Made by a program: the position numbers and the translations under genes. A DNA stretch of 64,000 nt, taken from assembly GCA_022360315.1 (NCBI GenBank), contig JAKSDA010000363.1:1-64000 (forward strand), written 5' to 3'. Positions 10,959 through 20,573 of this stretch are shown here, piece after piece. The notes under the pieces were generated by a model. The model worked only from the letters and a program-made list of their open reading frames with translations. It did not search any database and was not told where the DNA came from. This DNA comes from Pseudomonadota bacterium (GTDB lineage: Bacteria > Myxococcota_A > Polyangia > Haliangiales > Haliangiaceae). Numbering within the stretch: the first letter of the stretch is position 1; each line of letters begins with the position of its first letter.

Positions 10959-11880
10959 CTATGTAGCGCTGCAGCCGGGGCGAGTCCTGTATGTGGGTCT
11001 TGTCACGCTGGTACTCGCACTGTACGGTGGTGGCGACGCATCGGCGTCGCCCGATGGCCAGGGAGCGCGAAAACCGGGCCAGAAAAGTGCCCAAACCACG
11101 CACGTCGAGGCCTTTGCCCTGGGCAACAAGCTATTCGAGGAGCGCAAGTGGGCCGAGGCCCGGGCCGAGTATTTGAAGGCGTTGAAACTACAGTTTGATC
11201 CTCTCCTGCTATTCAATATTGGCTCCACCTATCGGCGGGAGGGAAATTACATAGAGGCTCTTTTCTACTATCACCGCTACCTCGATGAAGCGCCGCGCAA
11301 TGCCCCGTATCGGACAGTTGCACAGCGCGTGGTCATGGAGCTCAACGTCAAGCTCGAGGCGCAGAAAAAGGCTACCGAGCGGGAGCGGAAGAAGAAAAAG
11401 AAAAAGAAAAAGAAAAAGAGACAAAGGCCGAAGAAGGATAACGACAACGAGACAGACTTCGGCCGGCGCGGCGATGTGGGCGCAACGACCGGTCCGGACC
11501 AGCCAAATCGCGCCATGCGGATCACCGGAGTAACCCTCATGGTACTGGGCGTGGTCGGATTGGGATGGGGCGGCTACGAAGGACACCGCAGCCTACAGAT
11601 CACGTCTGAACTGAACGACCTCGACCCAGGCGCCGAGTGGACTGCCGAGCTGCAGGCAAAGCACGATCGGGGCAAAACAGCGCAGACCCGGTCGCAGGTC
11701 CTCCTGACTGCGGGCAGCCTGGCCGCGGTTGCGGGAGCCGCGATGTTCCTGCTGTCGAAGCGGAATTCCGTCACCGACTCATCGACCGGCGCTGCCAATT
11801 CATCCACGAAATCCTCGTTTGCCATCAGCCCCGTTGCCGCCGGAGGGGAACTTGGCTTGACCCTACACCTTGAATTCTAG
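10933..11880 (+). CDS. TPR-like membrane-associated protein with poly-Lys tract
   Basis: A 315-aa protein whose ATG 10933 overlaps the kinase end, indicating translational coupling. A signal-like helix (YVGLVTLVLALYGGGDASAS) is followed by TPR-like helices (AFALGNKLFEERKWAEARAE, then LLFNIGSTYRREGNYIEALF). After these come a run of about ten Lys coded by AAG/AAA (around 11390-11420), a predicted membrane helix (about VTLMVLGVVGLGWGGYEG) and a second one (LLTAGSLAAVAGAAMFLL). Proteins of this layout commonly follow myxobacterial kinase genes, possibly as partners or targets. The stop TAG is followed at once by the next gene. Confidence 0.75.
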   Translation: MITESRCYSYVALQPGRVLYVGLVTLVLALYGGGDASASPDGQGARKPGQKSAQTTHVEAFALGNKLFEERKWAEARAEYLKALKLQFDPLLLFNIGSTYRREGNYIEALFYYHRYLDEAPRNAPYRTVAQRVVMELNVKLEAQKKATERERKKKKKKKKKKRQRPKKDNDNETDFGRRGDVGATTGPDQPNRAMRITGVTLMVLGVVGLGWGGYEGHRSLQITSELNDLDPGAEWTAELQAKHDRGKTAQTRSQVLLTAGSLAAVAGAAMFLLSKRNSVTDSSTGAANSSTKSSFAISPVAAGGELGLTLHLEF

Positions 11881-11886
11881 GTGCGT

Positions 11887-12561
11887 ATGACTACGTTCGC
11901 AAAAAAGACCTGGTTGAGCATCGCCATCGGGGCAGCCTGTGCACTGTGGTTGCAGTATGGTTGCTTTTCACCCGATTACGGTGCGGGAAAGATCGCCTGT
12001 GGTGCCAACGACCTCTGTCCACCTGGCTTCGAGTGCAACAGCGCCGATCGATGTGTGCAGATCGGTACCGGCGGCCAGCTCGATTCAGGCGTCCCATCCG
12101 ACGCTACCGGCACTGATAGTCCCATCCCCCAGTGCGAGCAGAATGTCTGCAGCGCCGTGGGGGGACAGTGCGATGGACTCGTGTGTGTGCTCTCGTGCAC
12201 CTCAGCCACGCCGTGTGTCAATGTCACCTGCCCGGCGAATCATTCTTGTCGATTCGATTGCGGCCGGAACGGGTGTGACAATCTGAATTGTGCGATGGCC
12301 GATCAATGCACGGTCAACTGCACTGAGTCCAACGCGTGCAAGAACGACATCACCTGCGGTACAGGCCCCTGTACGGTCAAGTGTGGACCGGAAAACGCCT
12401 GTCCCGGCAATGTCAATTGCCAGAACTCGTGCGCGTGCAGTGTGACGTGTGGCGACGATGCTTGCAGCAACGCAGCGATCTGTCCCGGAACCGGGAATGT
12501 CTGTAAAGCCAACAGCGGCTGTACCATCACCGCCCCGGGCTGCAACACGTGCACAATGTAA
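11887..12561 (+). CDS. Cys-rich secreted lipoprotein
   Basis: A 224-aa protein from ATG 11887 (a GTG at 11881 touches the previous stop and is an alternative start). A signal peptide ends in LQYGC, a plausible lipobox. The mature chain has dozens of Cys in repeating short CxxxxC patterns (CTVNC, CTVKC, CACSVTCGDDAC), typical of disulfide-stabilised surface proteins of myxobacteria. No enzyme motif is present. Tight linkage to the TPR and kinase genes suggests a shared envelope function. Confidence 0.75.
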   Translation: MTTFAKKTWLSIAIGAACALWLQYGCFSPDYGAGKIACGANDLCPPGFECNSADRCVQIGTGGQLDSGVPSDATGTDSPIPQCEQNVCSAVGGQCDGLVCVLSCTSATPCVNVTCPANHSCRFDCGRNGCDNLNCAMADQCTVNCTESNACKNDITCGTGPCTVKCGPENACPGNVNCQNSCACSVTCGDDACSNAAICPGTGNVCKANSGCTITAPGCNTCTM

Positions 12562-12612
12562 CCGCTCGACAGTCTCATCTGCCTTAAAACTCGGCCTACG
12601 TGGCTGGTTTCG

Positions 12613-12654
12613 CCCACTATGCTCCCTCTTCGCGCCTTGCCCTCGACGCGCTGG
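12613..12654 (+). repeat. 42-bp repeat, copy 1 (identical to 56754-56795)
   Basis: The 42 bases beginning cccactatgctccctcttcg are identical to those at 56754-56795, inside the inverted-repeat element of the RiPP operon. Here no terminal inverted repeats are evident, so it may be a fragment of the same element. Confidence 0.85.
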
Positions 12655-12661
12655 CGACGCG

Positions 12662-12699
12662 GAGAGTTTTTGGACCGGCTCTTAGTCGCCCGATCAATG
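12662..12699. repeat. 38-bp direct repeat, copy 1
   Basis: Identical to 12735-12772, 73 bp away. This copy is outside the gene. Confidence 0.9.
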
Positions 12700-12734
12700 C
12701 GGTTCGGTCTGGGTAAACACGTTGTCCGGTTTGA

Positions 12735-12772
12735 GAGAGTTTTTGGACCGGCTCTTAGTCGCCCGATCAATG
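12735..12772. repeat. 38-bp direct repeat, copy 2 (contains a stop codon)
   Basis: Identical to 12662-12699. On the minus strand this copy supplies the last codon and the TGA stop of the methyltransferase gene, so copy 1 looks like a tandem duplication of the gene end. Confidence 0.9.
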
Positions 12773-14626
12773 AGCAGGGCGCTTGAGAATGAGCGCCTTG
12801 AACTCGTGCGGGACCAGACCCATGAGCCGATCTTCGATGCGATCGAAGTGGAGTTCGCCTATATCGGCTCGACTCAGCTTATCGGCTATGAGCTGGTCGA
12901 ACATGGACTCGGTGTAGCCGATTTTTTTCAGCTCGATGCCCGACTCGCGCAGCATCCAGCTGAGGGCACGAAAGTAGCTGCGCGTGGTTGCCATGCCGCG
13001 CATGCTGCGATCGAAGTCGAGAAAGTCGATGATGTACTCGAAACCGACCTCGAACCCGATGGCCCGTGCAGCGGTCTGCATGTGACCGAAGTGGATCGAC
13101 AGCTCTGGATGGTCGAGCTGTGTGGACAGGCGCGGATACATAGCGAGTTCGCCGAACTCGGTCAAAAGGCACACTCCGCCGGGAGCCAGAGCCCGCCACG
13201 CCCGGCGCATGAGTTCGATCGTACCGGAGTTGAGGTAGAACCGTTCTGGCGCGTCATCCAGGTTCAGGCCCAGTTCCGAGATGAGCTGGCCGACTTCGCC
13301 GAGCACAGCCAACACGGCCGTGCGTTTCTGCGGGGCCAGATCGGCGCCGACCTCGGCGCGAGTGAGCTCGACGGCGGGAAGATCGCTGATGATCTCGTTG
13401 GCCAGGATCAGATCGAAAGCGCTGCCCAGTTCGGCTTGCAAAACATCTTCCTCGCGTATGGACACGCCGAGCTCGGCCAGGCGCTGGCGCTGTACCCGGG
13501 CCAGGGTCGGTGAGAGCTCGACGATCTCGTAACCCACCTCTAGCCCTTTTTCGATCAACCGGGTGTGCACGTCTCGGGCCACGAAGCCGAGTCCGGCGCC
13601 GATTTCGAGGACGCGTACCGAGCCCGCAGCGGGAAGCAGCTGGCGGGCGGACAGAGCGTCGACCAGGGCCTGACCGTAGGTGCGGCCCTGCAAGGCCGGA
13701 TGGGGGACGCGAAAGAGATGCGACAGGGTGGTCTCGCGGTGGTCGAACTGCGCCTCGGCGTCGGCGATTTGTTCGCGATAGTATCCTGTGGTCGAGATGT
13801 ACTTGCCCGGTTTGGCCGTGGTATCGGCCTGAGAGCTGATCGAATCGCCGGCCGCCCAGCCGCTCCGCTCTGTCGGAACTCCGCGTGGCATTCCGTGCCG
13901 GGACATCCGGCCTTGCTCGTCAACCTGGTTGGCCGATGCGGTCAGCGGTTGTGCCGCATCGCTTGTTTCCCCGTTCTTGCGGACAGTCCCGCTGTCCCCG
14001 CGGCTGTCGAGTGGGTAGGGAGCATAGGGCATGGTACTGGTGAGGTACGGCGGTCTCAGATTGTGCCGACCTTTGTACGTGGACATCGGAAAGGCACTCA
14101 GCTTGAGCGCCTGCATATCGTGGTGGACCAGGCGTGGGATCAGGTCGAGGATCAGAGCCGAGTCGTTGCGATCTCTGAATTCGGACAACCTCCGCTCGCC
14201 GTCCAGGGCATCCCACACCTCGGTCTGGTCGCGGGTCAGTGCAACACGTTTGGCTTCTCTCTCGCCCCATGCAGTATAGAACGTGACCGAGCCATCGCTG
14301 TCTCGGCGCCAGACATTCCATCGCGACTTGACCGGAACCATGCACCAGATGGCGTCGATCTCGTCCTCGTCTAGCGGCACCAGGCAGGCGAACTGGATGA
14401 ACGTATCGACGAACTCCTGTGGTGACTGTCCGTCAAATGCCCCAGCGTGGCGCTGGCAGACCTCGGCGACCTCGGCAGGATGCTCAAACTCGGCCAAGAA
14501 GGCGAGGATATCCGGGCTCATCTTGAGGATATACCCGTACAGATCGTGATACAGATACAGCTCACCCAGGTGAGCAAACGCGCTCAGGTGTTCGGAACGG
14601 CGAAGTACGGACTCGGAGGCCTGCAT
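12767..14626 (-). CDS. SAM-dependent methyltransferase with extra N-terminal domain
   Basis: A 619-aa protein. The C-terminal half is a Rossmann-type methyltransferase: motif I is VLEIGAGLGFVARD (about 339-352), then YEIVELSPTL, an acidic post-I motif, and LILANEIISDLPAVEL. The layout resembles the MidA/NDUFAF7 group of protein-Arg methyltransferases, but that is only a resemblance. Residues 1-180 are a separate helical domain (possibly PqqD-like or winged-helix) joined by a low-complexity linker (about 200-275). Divergent from the carboxylase gene with about 50 bp between starts. The substrate is unknown. Confidence 0.7.
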   Translation of the reverse strand: MQASESVLRRSEHLSAFAHLGELYLYHDLYGYILKMSPDILAFLAEFEHPAEVAEVCQRHAGAFDGQSPQEFVDTFIQFACLVPLDEDEIDAIWCMVPVKSRWNVWRRDSDGSVTFYTAWGEREAKRVALTRDQTEVWDALDGERRLSEFRDRNDSALILDLIPRLVHHDMQALKLSAFPMSTYKGRHNLRPPYLTSTMPYAPYPLDSRGDSGTVRKNGETSDAAQPLTASANQVDEQGRMSRHGMPRGVPTERSGWAAGDSISSQADTTAKPGKYISTTGYYREQIADAEAQFDHRETTLSHLFRVPHPALQGRTYGQALVDALSARQLLPAAGSVRVLEIGAGLGFVARDVHTRLIEKGLEVGYEIVELSPTLARVQRQRLAELGVSIREEDVLQAELGSAFDLILANEIISDLPAVELTRAEVGADLAPQKRTAVLAVLGEVGQLISELGLNLDDAPERFYLNSGTIELMRRAWRALAPGGVCLLTEFGELAMYPRLSTQLDHPELSIHFGHMQTAARAIGFEVGFEYIIDFLDFDRSMRGMATTRSYFRALSWMLRESGIELKKIGYTESMFDQLIADKLSRADIGELHFDRIEDRLMGLVPHEFKALILKRPAH

Positions 14627-14676
14627 GGCGCGATTCGTATCACATGGGCGCTCTTTTGCCGAACCTGGAAACCGTC

Positions 14677-16296
14677 ATGCAACCCGATATGCAGCGTTAT
14701 CCTGTCATTCCATCCAAGATCGATCGACGCGCTGGTACCTACCAGGCCAACTACGAGGCCAATTCGGCGTCTCTCGACAAGCTGGCCAACGTACTCGCCG
14801 AGGCTCGCGCTGGCGGGGGTGAGAAATATATCACCCGGCACAGACAGGCCGGCAAGCTCCTGCCCCGCAAGCGCATCGAACTCGTTCTCGATCGAGATTC
14901 TCATTTTCTCGAACTGTGTAGCCTTGCCGGACACGGCATATCCGGGCATAAGCCCGGCGCCAGCATCGTCGGGGGCATCGGTATCGTGTCGGGTGTGGAG
15001 TGCCTGATCTCTGCCAGCGAGGCCACGGTCAAGGGCGGTGCGGTCAACCAATACGGCATGATCAAATCGGGTCGTCTGGCTCAGATTGCCGAGCAGAATC
15101 GGCTGCCGGCGATCAGTATGATCGAGTCTGCAGGAGCCGACCTGCCTAACCAGAGCAAGATCTTTGTACCCGGTGGACGCGGCTTTCGCGAGCTCACCCG
15201 GCGCTCCGAGATGCGCATCCCGACCATCTGTCTCGTCTTTGGCAGTTCGACCGCTGGCGGGGCGTATTTGCCGGGCATGAGCGATTACGTGGTCATGGTG
15301 CGGAATCGAGCGCAGGTGTATCTGGCCGGCCCCCCGCTGGTCAAGATGGCCACCGGCGAGGACAGCGATCACGAAGAGCTGGGCGGCGCCGACATGCACA
15401 GTCGGGTCTCGGGAGTATCGGATTACCTGGCCGAGGACGAGCGCGACGCCATTCGACTGGGCCGCGAGATCGTGGCCCATCTGAACTGGCGCAAGGCGGC
15501 CGATCCCGTACACCGGCCGGTACAGCCACCGCTCTACGACCCGGATGAACTGCTCGGCATTGCCTCGGCCGATATCAAGGTCCCCTTTGACTCGCGCGAC
15601 GTGATCGCGCGTATCGCAGACGGGTCGCGATTCTCTGAGTTCAAACCACTTTATGGCACCACCCTGGTGTGCGGCTGGGCTCATATTCACGGCTATCCCA
15701 TCGGCATTCTGGCCAACAATGGGATACTTTTTTCCGAGTCATCCAACAAGGGCGCCCAGTTCATCCAGCTCTGCAATCAGCAGGATATTCCACTCTTGTT
15801 TTTGCAGAACATCACCGGCTTCATGGTCGGCAAGAAGTACGAGCAGGAGGGAATCATCAAAAACGGCGCCAAGCTGATCAACGCTGTGTCCAACAGTACG
15901 GTTCCGGCCATTACCATCATGACTGGAGCGAGTTACGGCGCCGGCAACTACGGGATGTGTGGTCGTGCCTACGAACCGCGTTTTTTGTTCACCTGGCCCA
16001 ACCATCGCATCGCGGTTATGGGCAGCAAACAACTCGGCGGAGTGCTCGAGATCATCCAGCGTCAGGCCGCGGCCAAAAAAGGCATCGAAGTCGACGAGCA
16101 GCGCATCGCCATGGGCAAGGCCATGCTCGAGGCGCAGATCGACAAGGAGTCGGATCCATTTTTTGCCAGCGCCAGAGTGTGGGACGATGGCATCATCGAT
16201 CCGCGTGATACGCGCAGCGTGATCGCCATTTGCCTGTCGGCCACGTACAATGCCCCGGTCGCGGGTACGACGTCGTGGGGAGTTTTCCGCCACTGA
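14677..16296 (+). CDS. Acyl-CoA carboxylase beta (carboxyltransferase) subunit, MCC-like
   Basis: A 539-aa protein; ATG 14677 is preceded by GGAA. It has the two crotonase-fold halves of biotin-dependent carboxyltransferases. The N half has GIGIVSGVECLI and SATVKGG-type residues, with AGGAYLPGMSDY. The C half has TGFMVGKKYEQEGIIKNGAK, GASYGAGNYGMCGRAYEPRF and WPNHRIAVMG. Length and motifs fit methylcrotonyl-CoA or related carboxylases, which carboxylate a branched or unsaturated acyl-CoA in leucine or isoprenoid degradation. No biotin-carboxylase subunit is encoded nearby. Confidence 0.88.
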   Translation: MQPDMQRYPVIPSKIDRRAGTYQANYEANSASLDKLANVLAEARAGGGEKYITRHRQAGKLLPRKRIELVLDRDSHFLELCSLAGHGISGHKPGASIVGGIGIVSGVECLISASEATVKGGAVNQYGMIKSGRLAQIAEQNRLPAISMIESAGADLPNQSKIFVPGGRGFRELTRRSEMRIPTICLVFGSSTAGGAYLPGMSDYVVMVRNRAQVYLAGPPLVKMATGEDSDHEELGGADMHSRVSGVSDYLAEDERDAIRLGREIVAHLNWRKAADPVHRPVQPPLYDPDELLGIASADIKVPFDSRDVIARIADGSRFSEFKPLYGTTLVCGWAHIHGYPIGILANNGILFSESSNKGAQFIQLCNQQDIPLLFLQNITGFMVGKKYEQEGIIKNGAKLINAVSNSTVPAITIMTGASYGAGNYGMCGRAYEPRFLFTWPNHRIAVMGSKQLGGVLEIIQRQAAAKKGIEVDEQRIAMGKAMLEAQIDKESDPFFASARVWDDGIIDPRDTRSVIAICLSATYNAPVAGTTSWGVFRH

Positions 16297-17070
16297 ACGC
16301 GCTGGGTTAGCGGTGCATCTGTGGCTCAGATGAGCGGGTTCACGCTGCGCGAGCACGGAGCCCGCGGCGCATTGTATCGGAACACAAAAATGGCCCTCCG
16401 GCCTTCGCGCCCGTACGCAGGTCGCGGTAGGAATGCTCATTGCTGAGCACCCCCGCACAGATCCCAGCGAGCGCTACTAACGCACTGGGCTCTTGCCTCG
16501 GGTAGTGAATCGGCGGAGATAATCACGGATTGCGAAGTCGTCTCCGCCGCGCACTCAGATATCGGCAGAGCATCCAACGCACTCGAGCGACTAGAGAGCG
16601 CGGGCCGTAGCCCTGAGATATGTATGCCGACGGCAGGCTACCCGACCCCAAACAGCCTTCAGGACGCTGATAACGCGGGTGTCAAACTCAATGCTCCGGT
16701 TCATCGAGGTCGCATGTCAGACGAGATCATGTCTCGGCAAGATTTCGAGAGCGATCCTACCTACCCACAACCGGCGAAATTCTGCACTGTCCGGAGGAAC
16801 ATCGTCCAACACGCCATGACTCTCGCCACACCGCTCCAGAGCGGTTTTCACAGGTGCGAGCCAAAGCCCCATGGCTTCCAAAGACCAAATGATACGCGCC
16901 CAATGGCAATGGTTTGCGTGGGCACCCGAAGGCGTGATTTCGCAAATTCTGCCCCATATGTGGGAATTACTACAGCGCTTCATACGTCCGCCCCGCAAGC
17001 CCGAGCGCAGTTATCCACGAGCGGTCAAAAACCAGATGAACAACTACCCTCGCAAACGACGACCAGACGA
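16297..17070. other. Non-coding or decayed region
   Basis: Only frames with non-protein-like composition are present on either strand. It leads into a Uma2 remnant, so it is probably decayed DNA, but no other source gene was recognised. Confidence 0.5.
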
Positions 17071-17206
17071 CCCGACTGGGTATGCGAGATCCTGTCGTAT
17101 CGACGCTGACTACCAGGCGATCCTCCAGACCGGGTCCGGCGACACGGTTCGCGCCGAGCCCTTCGGCAAGGTCGAGCTCGACATGCGCGAGCTCCTGCGT
17201 TGCTTC
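17071..17206 (+). pseudogene. Frameshifted C-terminal remnant of a Uma2-family gene
   Basis: 17071 onward reads PDWVCEILS, the conserved Uma2 strand, then hits a stop. In the next frame the sequence continues QTGSGDTVRAEPFGKVELDM, the typical Uma2 C-terminus. The segment that normally lies between these motifs is missing, so there is a deletion plus frameshift. Confidence 0.65.
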
Positions 17207-17971
17207 CACAGATCGACGCGGTGGTGGGTCGGCCTGGCTCGAACCGGATCCGCAGGCCATCTCACCTCAACTCGACTACACAGGGCGGGAACTCTTCGCG
17301 CTACTCCCGTAGGTCGGACGTGATGGGTCGAGCGTCGAGGCCGGCCGCCCCTCTTCCCCGCCGCCAATGCTCCACAATGCCAGCCGCCCGCCGCGCAACT
17401 GTCAGGGCTTGAGCTGTGGCGGCTGGTCCCCACGCTCTCTGAGCAGAGATATAAAAAATCCATAAAATCAAATATTTATGTCAAATACAGGGCTCGGCTG
17501 GTCTGCTCGACACACCGCGTATTCCTCTGCATCACGGTTGCCCAATGGTCTCGCCAATCTGCCTGCCAAGGAATGCAAGCGGTGTACTCCGGCACCCTTT
17601 TGTTCCATCGTGAGCAATGCTCGGACGAGGCATTGCCGAACCATGGACTCGCGCAACGTGGCGCTCCATATGGGCATGCCTTGCCCTCGGTATCCTGGAA
17701 TATTCACCTGGGCTGGTATGAGATGCTCCTCTCGCTCTTGCCGTAAATGGGATACGCTGTTGCATCAGATGGGATAGTGGCAGACTGCGTCGAATGCGTA
17801 CCCATATAGTAGCTCGAACTCGCGGTCTGCTCGCCCTGTCCTTGCTATCTCGCAGTTGCTGGTCGGATCGTGGCAGCGATTACGCTGTTTAGCGAAGAAT
17901 AAGATACTTTAAAACCAGTTTTCGCAATTGTTAGTAGAGAGCACGAGTAACACGTGTTACCGTGCGCGGTC
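17207..17971. other. Intergenic region before the carboxypeptidase gene
   Basis: Short frames at 17478-17777 (plus) and 17468-17707 (minus) overlap each other and show no recognisable motif, so neither is called. The 100 bases before 17972 are AT-rich and presumably contain the peptidase promoter. Confidence 0.5.
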
Positions 17972-20416
17972 ATGAGGAAAGTACTAGCAGGGACTATTCT
18001 ATTAACATTGATTGGGTGTAACGAACGCCTGATCACCGATTCCGACAATACGCGCGACAACACGGAGGAGATCCTGAGCGCTGGCGAGGTATTGGTAGCA
18101 CGAGTATACTATCCGGACCGCCAAAAACTCGCCGAGCTGGCAGCACATAACGCCCCCTGGGAAGTCCACCCGGACGAGAGCTATGCGGTGTTCGAGATAG
18201 CCAATGTGGAGGAGATCGCCCGGCTGGAGAGCGAGGGATATACTGTCGAAGTCGACTATGCGCTCACCGAGAAGGCCAACATCATGCCGAGTAATGTCGG
18301 TGTGCTGGCAGGTATACCCGGATATCCCTGTTATCGTACGGTGGAAGAGACATTCACCACTGCGAGTCAGATCGCCCAGGACAACCCAAACCTGGCCACC
18401 TGGTCCGATATCGGTAACTCCTGGGAAAAGCAGCTCAAGGGAGCCGGCTATGACATCAATGTGTTGGTCTTGACCAATAAGAATATCACCGGAACCAAAC
18501 CGATTCTGTTTGTAATGTCGGCGATTCACGCCCGCGAGTACACTACCGCCGAGCTCGTCACACGGTTTGCCGAGTACCTGGTCGACAACTACGGCACCGA
18601 TCCCGATGCGACCTGGCTGCTCGACTATCACGAGATCCACCTGGTATTGCAGGCCAACCCCGACGGTCGCAAATATGCCGAAGGCGGCCAGCTATGGCGC
18701 AAAAACACCAATGAAAACTACTGCGGCGCGACCTCGTCGTCGCGCGGTGCCGATCTCAACCGCAACTACCCCTTTGAATGGGGTGGCGGCGGGTCGAGTG
18801 GCAGCCAGTGCAGCTCGACCTATCGCGGCCCGAACCCCGAATCGGAGCCCGAAACTCAGGCCATCACCGCCTACGTGCGGTCGATCTTTCCCGATCAACG
18901 CGACGAGGGCGCTGGCCCCAACACACCGGCTCCGGCCGATGCAACCGGCGTATTTTTCGATATCCACAGCTACAGCGAGCTGGTTTTGTGGCCGTGGGGC
19001 TACGGCTATGACACGGCGCCCAACAACACCGCTCTGCGCACATTTGGCCGCAAGTTGGCCTATTTCAACGATTACAAGCCCCAGCAATCGGTCGACCTCT
19101 ACCCGGCCGACGGTGTCACCATCGACACGGCGTACGGCGAACTCGGCGTTGCATCCTACGTGTTCGAGCTGGGAACCTCCTTCTTCCAGGCCTGCTCCAC
19201 GTTTGAGAATACGATCCTGCCGGATAACCTGAACTCGCTCCTCTACGCGGCCAAGGTCGCGCGGACTCCGTACCTCACCCCGGCCGGACCCGATGCTCTC
19301 AACGTCGCGGTCGATCAGAATAGCGTGCCCCAGGGGACCATCGTGCGGGTCAATGCCACGTTCGACGATACACGCTTCAGCAACAACAACGGCACCGAAC
19401 CCAGACAGAACATTGCCGCGGGCAATGTCTACGTCGATGTACCGCCGTGGGAAGCCGGGGCGAGCGGCCAGGCCATGACCGCAAATGACGGCAGCTTTAA
19501 CGAAAATATCGAAGCTGCTTATGCTGACATCAACACCAGCTCGCTGGCCGAGGGCAATCACATACTCTTCGTCCAGGGCCGGGATGCCAACGGCAGCGAA
19601 GGAGCTGTTGGCGCAGTGTTTCTCACCGTCACTGCCTCGGGTGGCAACCTCGCGCCGACCGTTACGATCACCAGCCCGGCCGACGGTACCACCGTCGGTG
19701 AGGGTACCCCGGTCGATCTCGCTGCCACTGCGTCAGATCCCGAAGACGGCGATCTGACCGCCAGCATCGTGTGGACGTCCAGCATCGACGGCAACATTGC
19801 CACCGGCGGAAACGCCTCCGTGGTGCTTTCGGTCGGCACCCACCTGATCACTGCCTCGGTGACCGACAGCGGTGGACTCGAGGGCAGCGATTCGGTCACC
19901 GTCACGGTCACCGGGTCGGGCACACTGTTCAGTGAGAATTTCGACAGCGGTTCGGCGGGATGGACAACCAGCGGTCTGTGGCATCTGGTCACCAACTCCA
20001 GCTGCCCCTCGCCGGCGTCCGGTTCGAATTCGCCGCCCAACGCCATGTATTACGGTCAGGATTCGTCCTGCAATTACAGCGTGGGAACGACCATCGGCAA
20101 TCTGGTATCACCGTCCATCTCGGGAATCGCCAGCAATACCGTGCTCAGCTTCGCCTATTTCCGCGAGGTTGAGAGCTATAACGGAACCTACGACATCACC
20201 GCAGTCGACATTCTTCACAATGCGGGTTCCACCACTGTCTTCTACAAAGATGCACGTGATGCATCCCAGTCGCAGTGGGTCGGCAGCGGAAATATCTCCC
20301 TGGCCGATTACGCCGGACAGTCGATCCAGATCCGTTTCCGGTTCGACAGCCGGGACGGCGTGGCCAACAACTTTACCGGCTGGCTCATCGACGACGTCCT
20401 GGTTACCAACCCCTGA
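17972..20416 (+). CDS. M14 zinc carboxypeptidase lipoprotein with Ig-like and C-terminal binding domains
   Basis: An 814-aa protein. A signal peptide with lipobox LIGC (Cys16) predicts outer-membrane or surface anchoring. The M14 domain (about 115-430) has HARE (His186, Glu189), NPDGRKYAEGG, ADLNRNYPFEW (substrate-binding Arg), FDIHSYSEL (third zinc ligand His332) and the catalytic Glu399 in SYVFELGTSF. This is close to carboxypeptidase T. Then come a beta region with a cell-adhesion Ig-like/PKD-like domain (about 560-650, ITSPADGTTVGEGT) and a C-terminal jelly-roll-like domain (about 655-814, ENFDSG-GWTTSG to WLIDDVLVTN). It probably degrades peptides from prey or surroundings. Confidence 0.9.
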   Translation: MRKVLAGTILLTLIGCNERLITDSDNTRDNTEEILSAGEVLVARVYYPDRQKLAELAAHNAPWEVHPDESYAVFEIANVEEIARLESEGYTVEVDYALTEKANIMPSNVGVLAGIPGYPCYRTVEETFTTASQIAQDNPNLATWSDIGNSWEKQLKGAGYDINVLVLTNKNITGTKPILFVMSAIHAREYTTAELVTRFAEYLVDNYGTDPDATWLLDYHEIHLVLQANPDGRKYAEGGQLWRKNTNENYCGATSSSRGADLNRNYPFEWGGGGSSGSQCSSTYRGPNPESEPETQAITAYVRSIFPDQRDEGAGPNTPAPADATGVFFDIHSYSELVLWPWGYGYDTAPNNTALRTFGRKLAYFNDYKPQQSVDLYPADGVTIDTAYGELGVASYVFELGTSFFQACSTFENTILPDNLNSLLYAAKVARTPYLTPAGPDALNVAVDQNSVPQGTIVRVNATFDDTRFSNNNGTEPRQNIAAGNVYVDVPPWEAGASGQAMTANDGSFNENIEAAYADINTSSLAEGNHILFVQGRDANGSEGAVGAVFLTVTASGGNLAPTVTITSPADGTTVGEGTPVDLAATASDPEDGDLTASIVWTSSIDGNIATGGNASVVLSVGTHLITASVTDSGGLEGSDSVTVTVTGSGTLFSENFDSGSAGWTTSGLWHLVTNSSCPSPASGSNSPPNAMYYGQDSSCNYSVGTTIGNLVSPSISGIASNTVLSFAYFREVESYNGTYDITAVDILHNAGSTTVFYKDARDASQSQWVGSGNISLADYAGQSIQIRFRFDSRDGVANNFTGWLIDDVLVTNP

Positions 20417-20433
20417 CCCCGGCTGCTATCGGG

Positions 20434-20461
20434 ATCCCGACCTCTCTTGCTGAGTCGGGAT
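20434..20461 (+). terminator. Candidate hairpin after the carboxypeptidase gene
   Basis: ATCCCGAC and GTCGGGAT form an 8-bp perfect stem with a 12-base loop, 17 bp after the stop. There is no strong T run behind it, so it is only a possible terminator. Confidence 0.35.
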
Positions 20462-20573
20462 TCCATCCCATCGTTCATCCCACCATCGCTCATCCATTGC
20501 GTTCATTGCGCCGCACGGATTTACCCGGCCAGGCCCATAACCCAGGCCAAGTCACCCGCTGCGGATGATGGGC

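Noticed and set aside
12722..13513. 263-aa plus-strand frame antisense to the methyltransferase
   Set aside because: Begins in the duplicated repeat and mirrors the coding strand; no motif.
17468..17777. Overlapping frames of about 80-100 aa on both strands
   Set aside because: Mutually antisense, no recognisable motif or ribosome-binding site.
18692..19561. 289-aa minus-strand frame inside the M14 peptidase
   Set aside because: Antisense to the zinc-site region; no motif.
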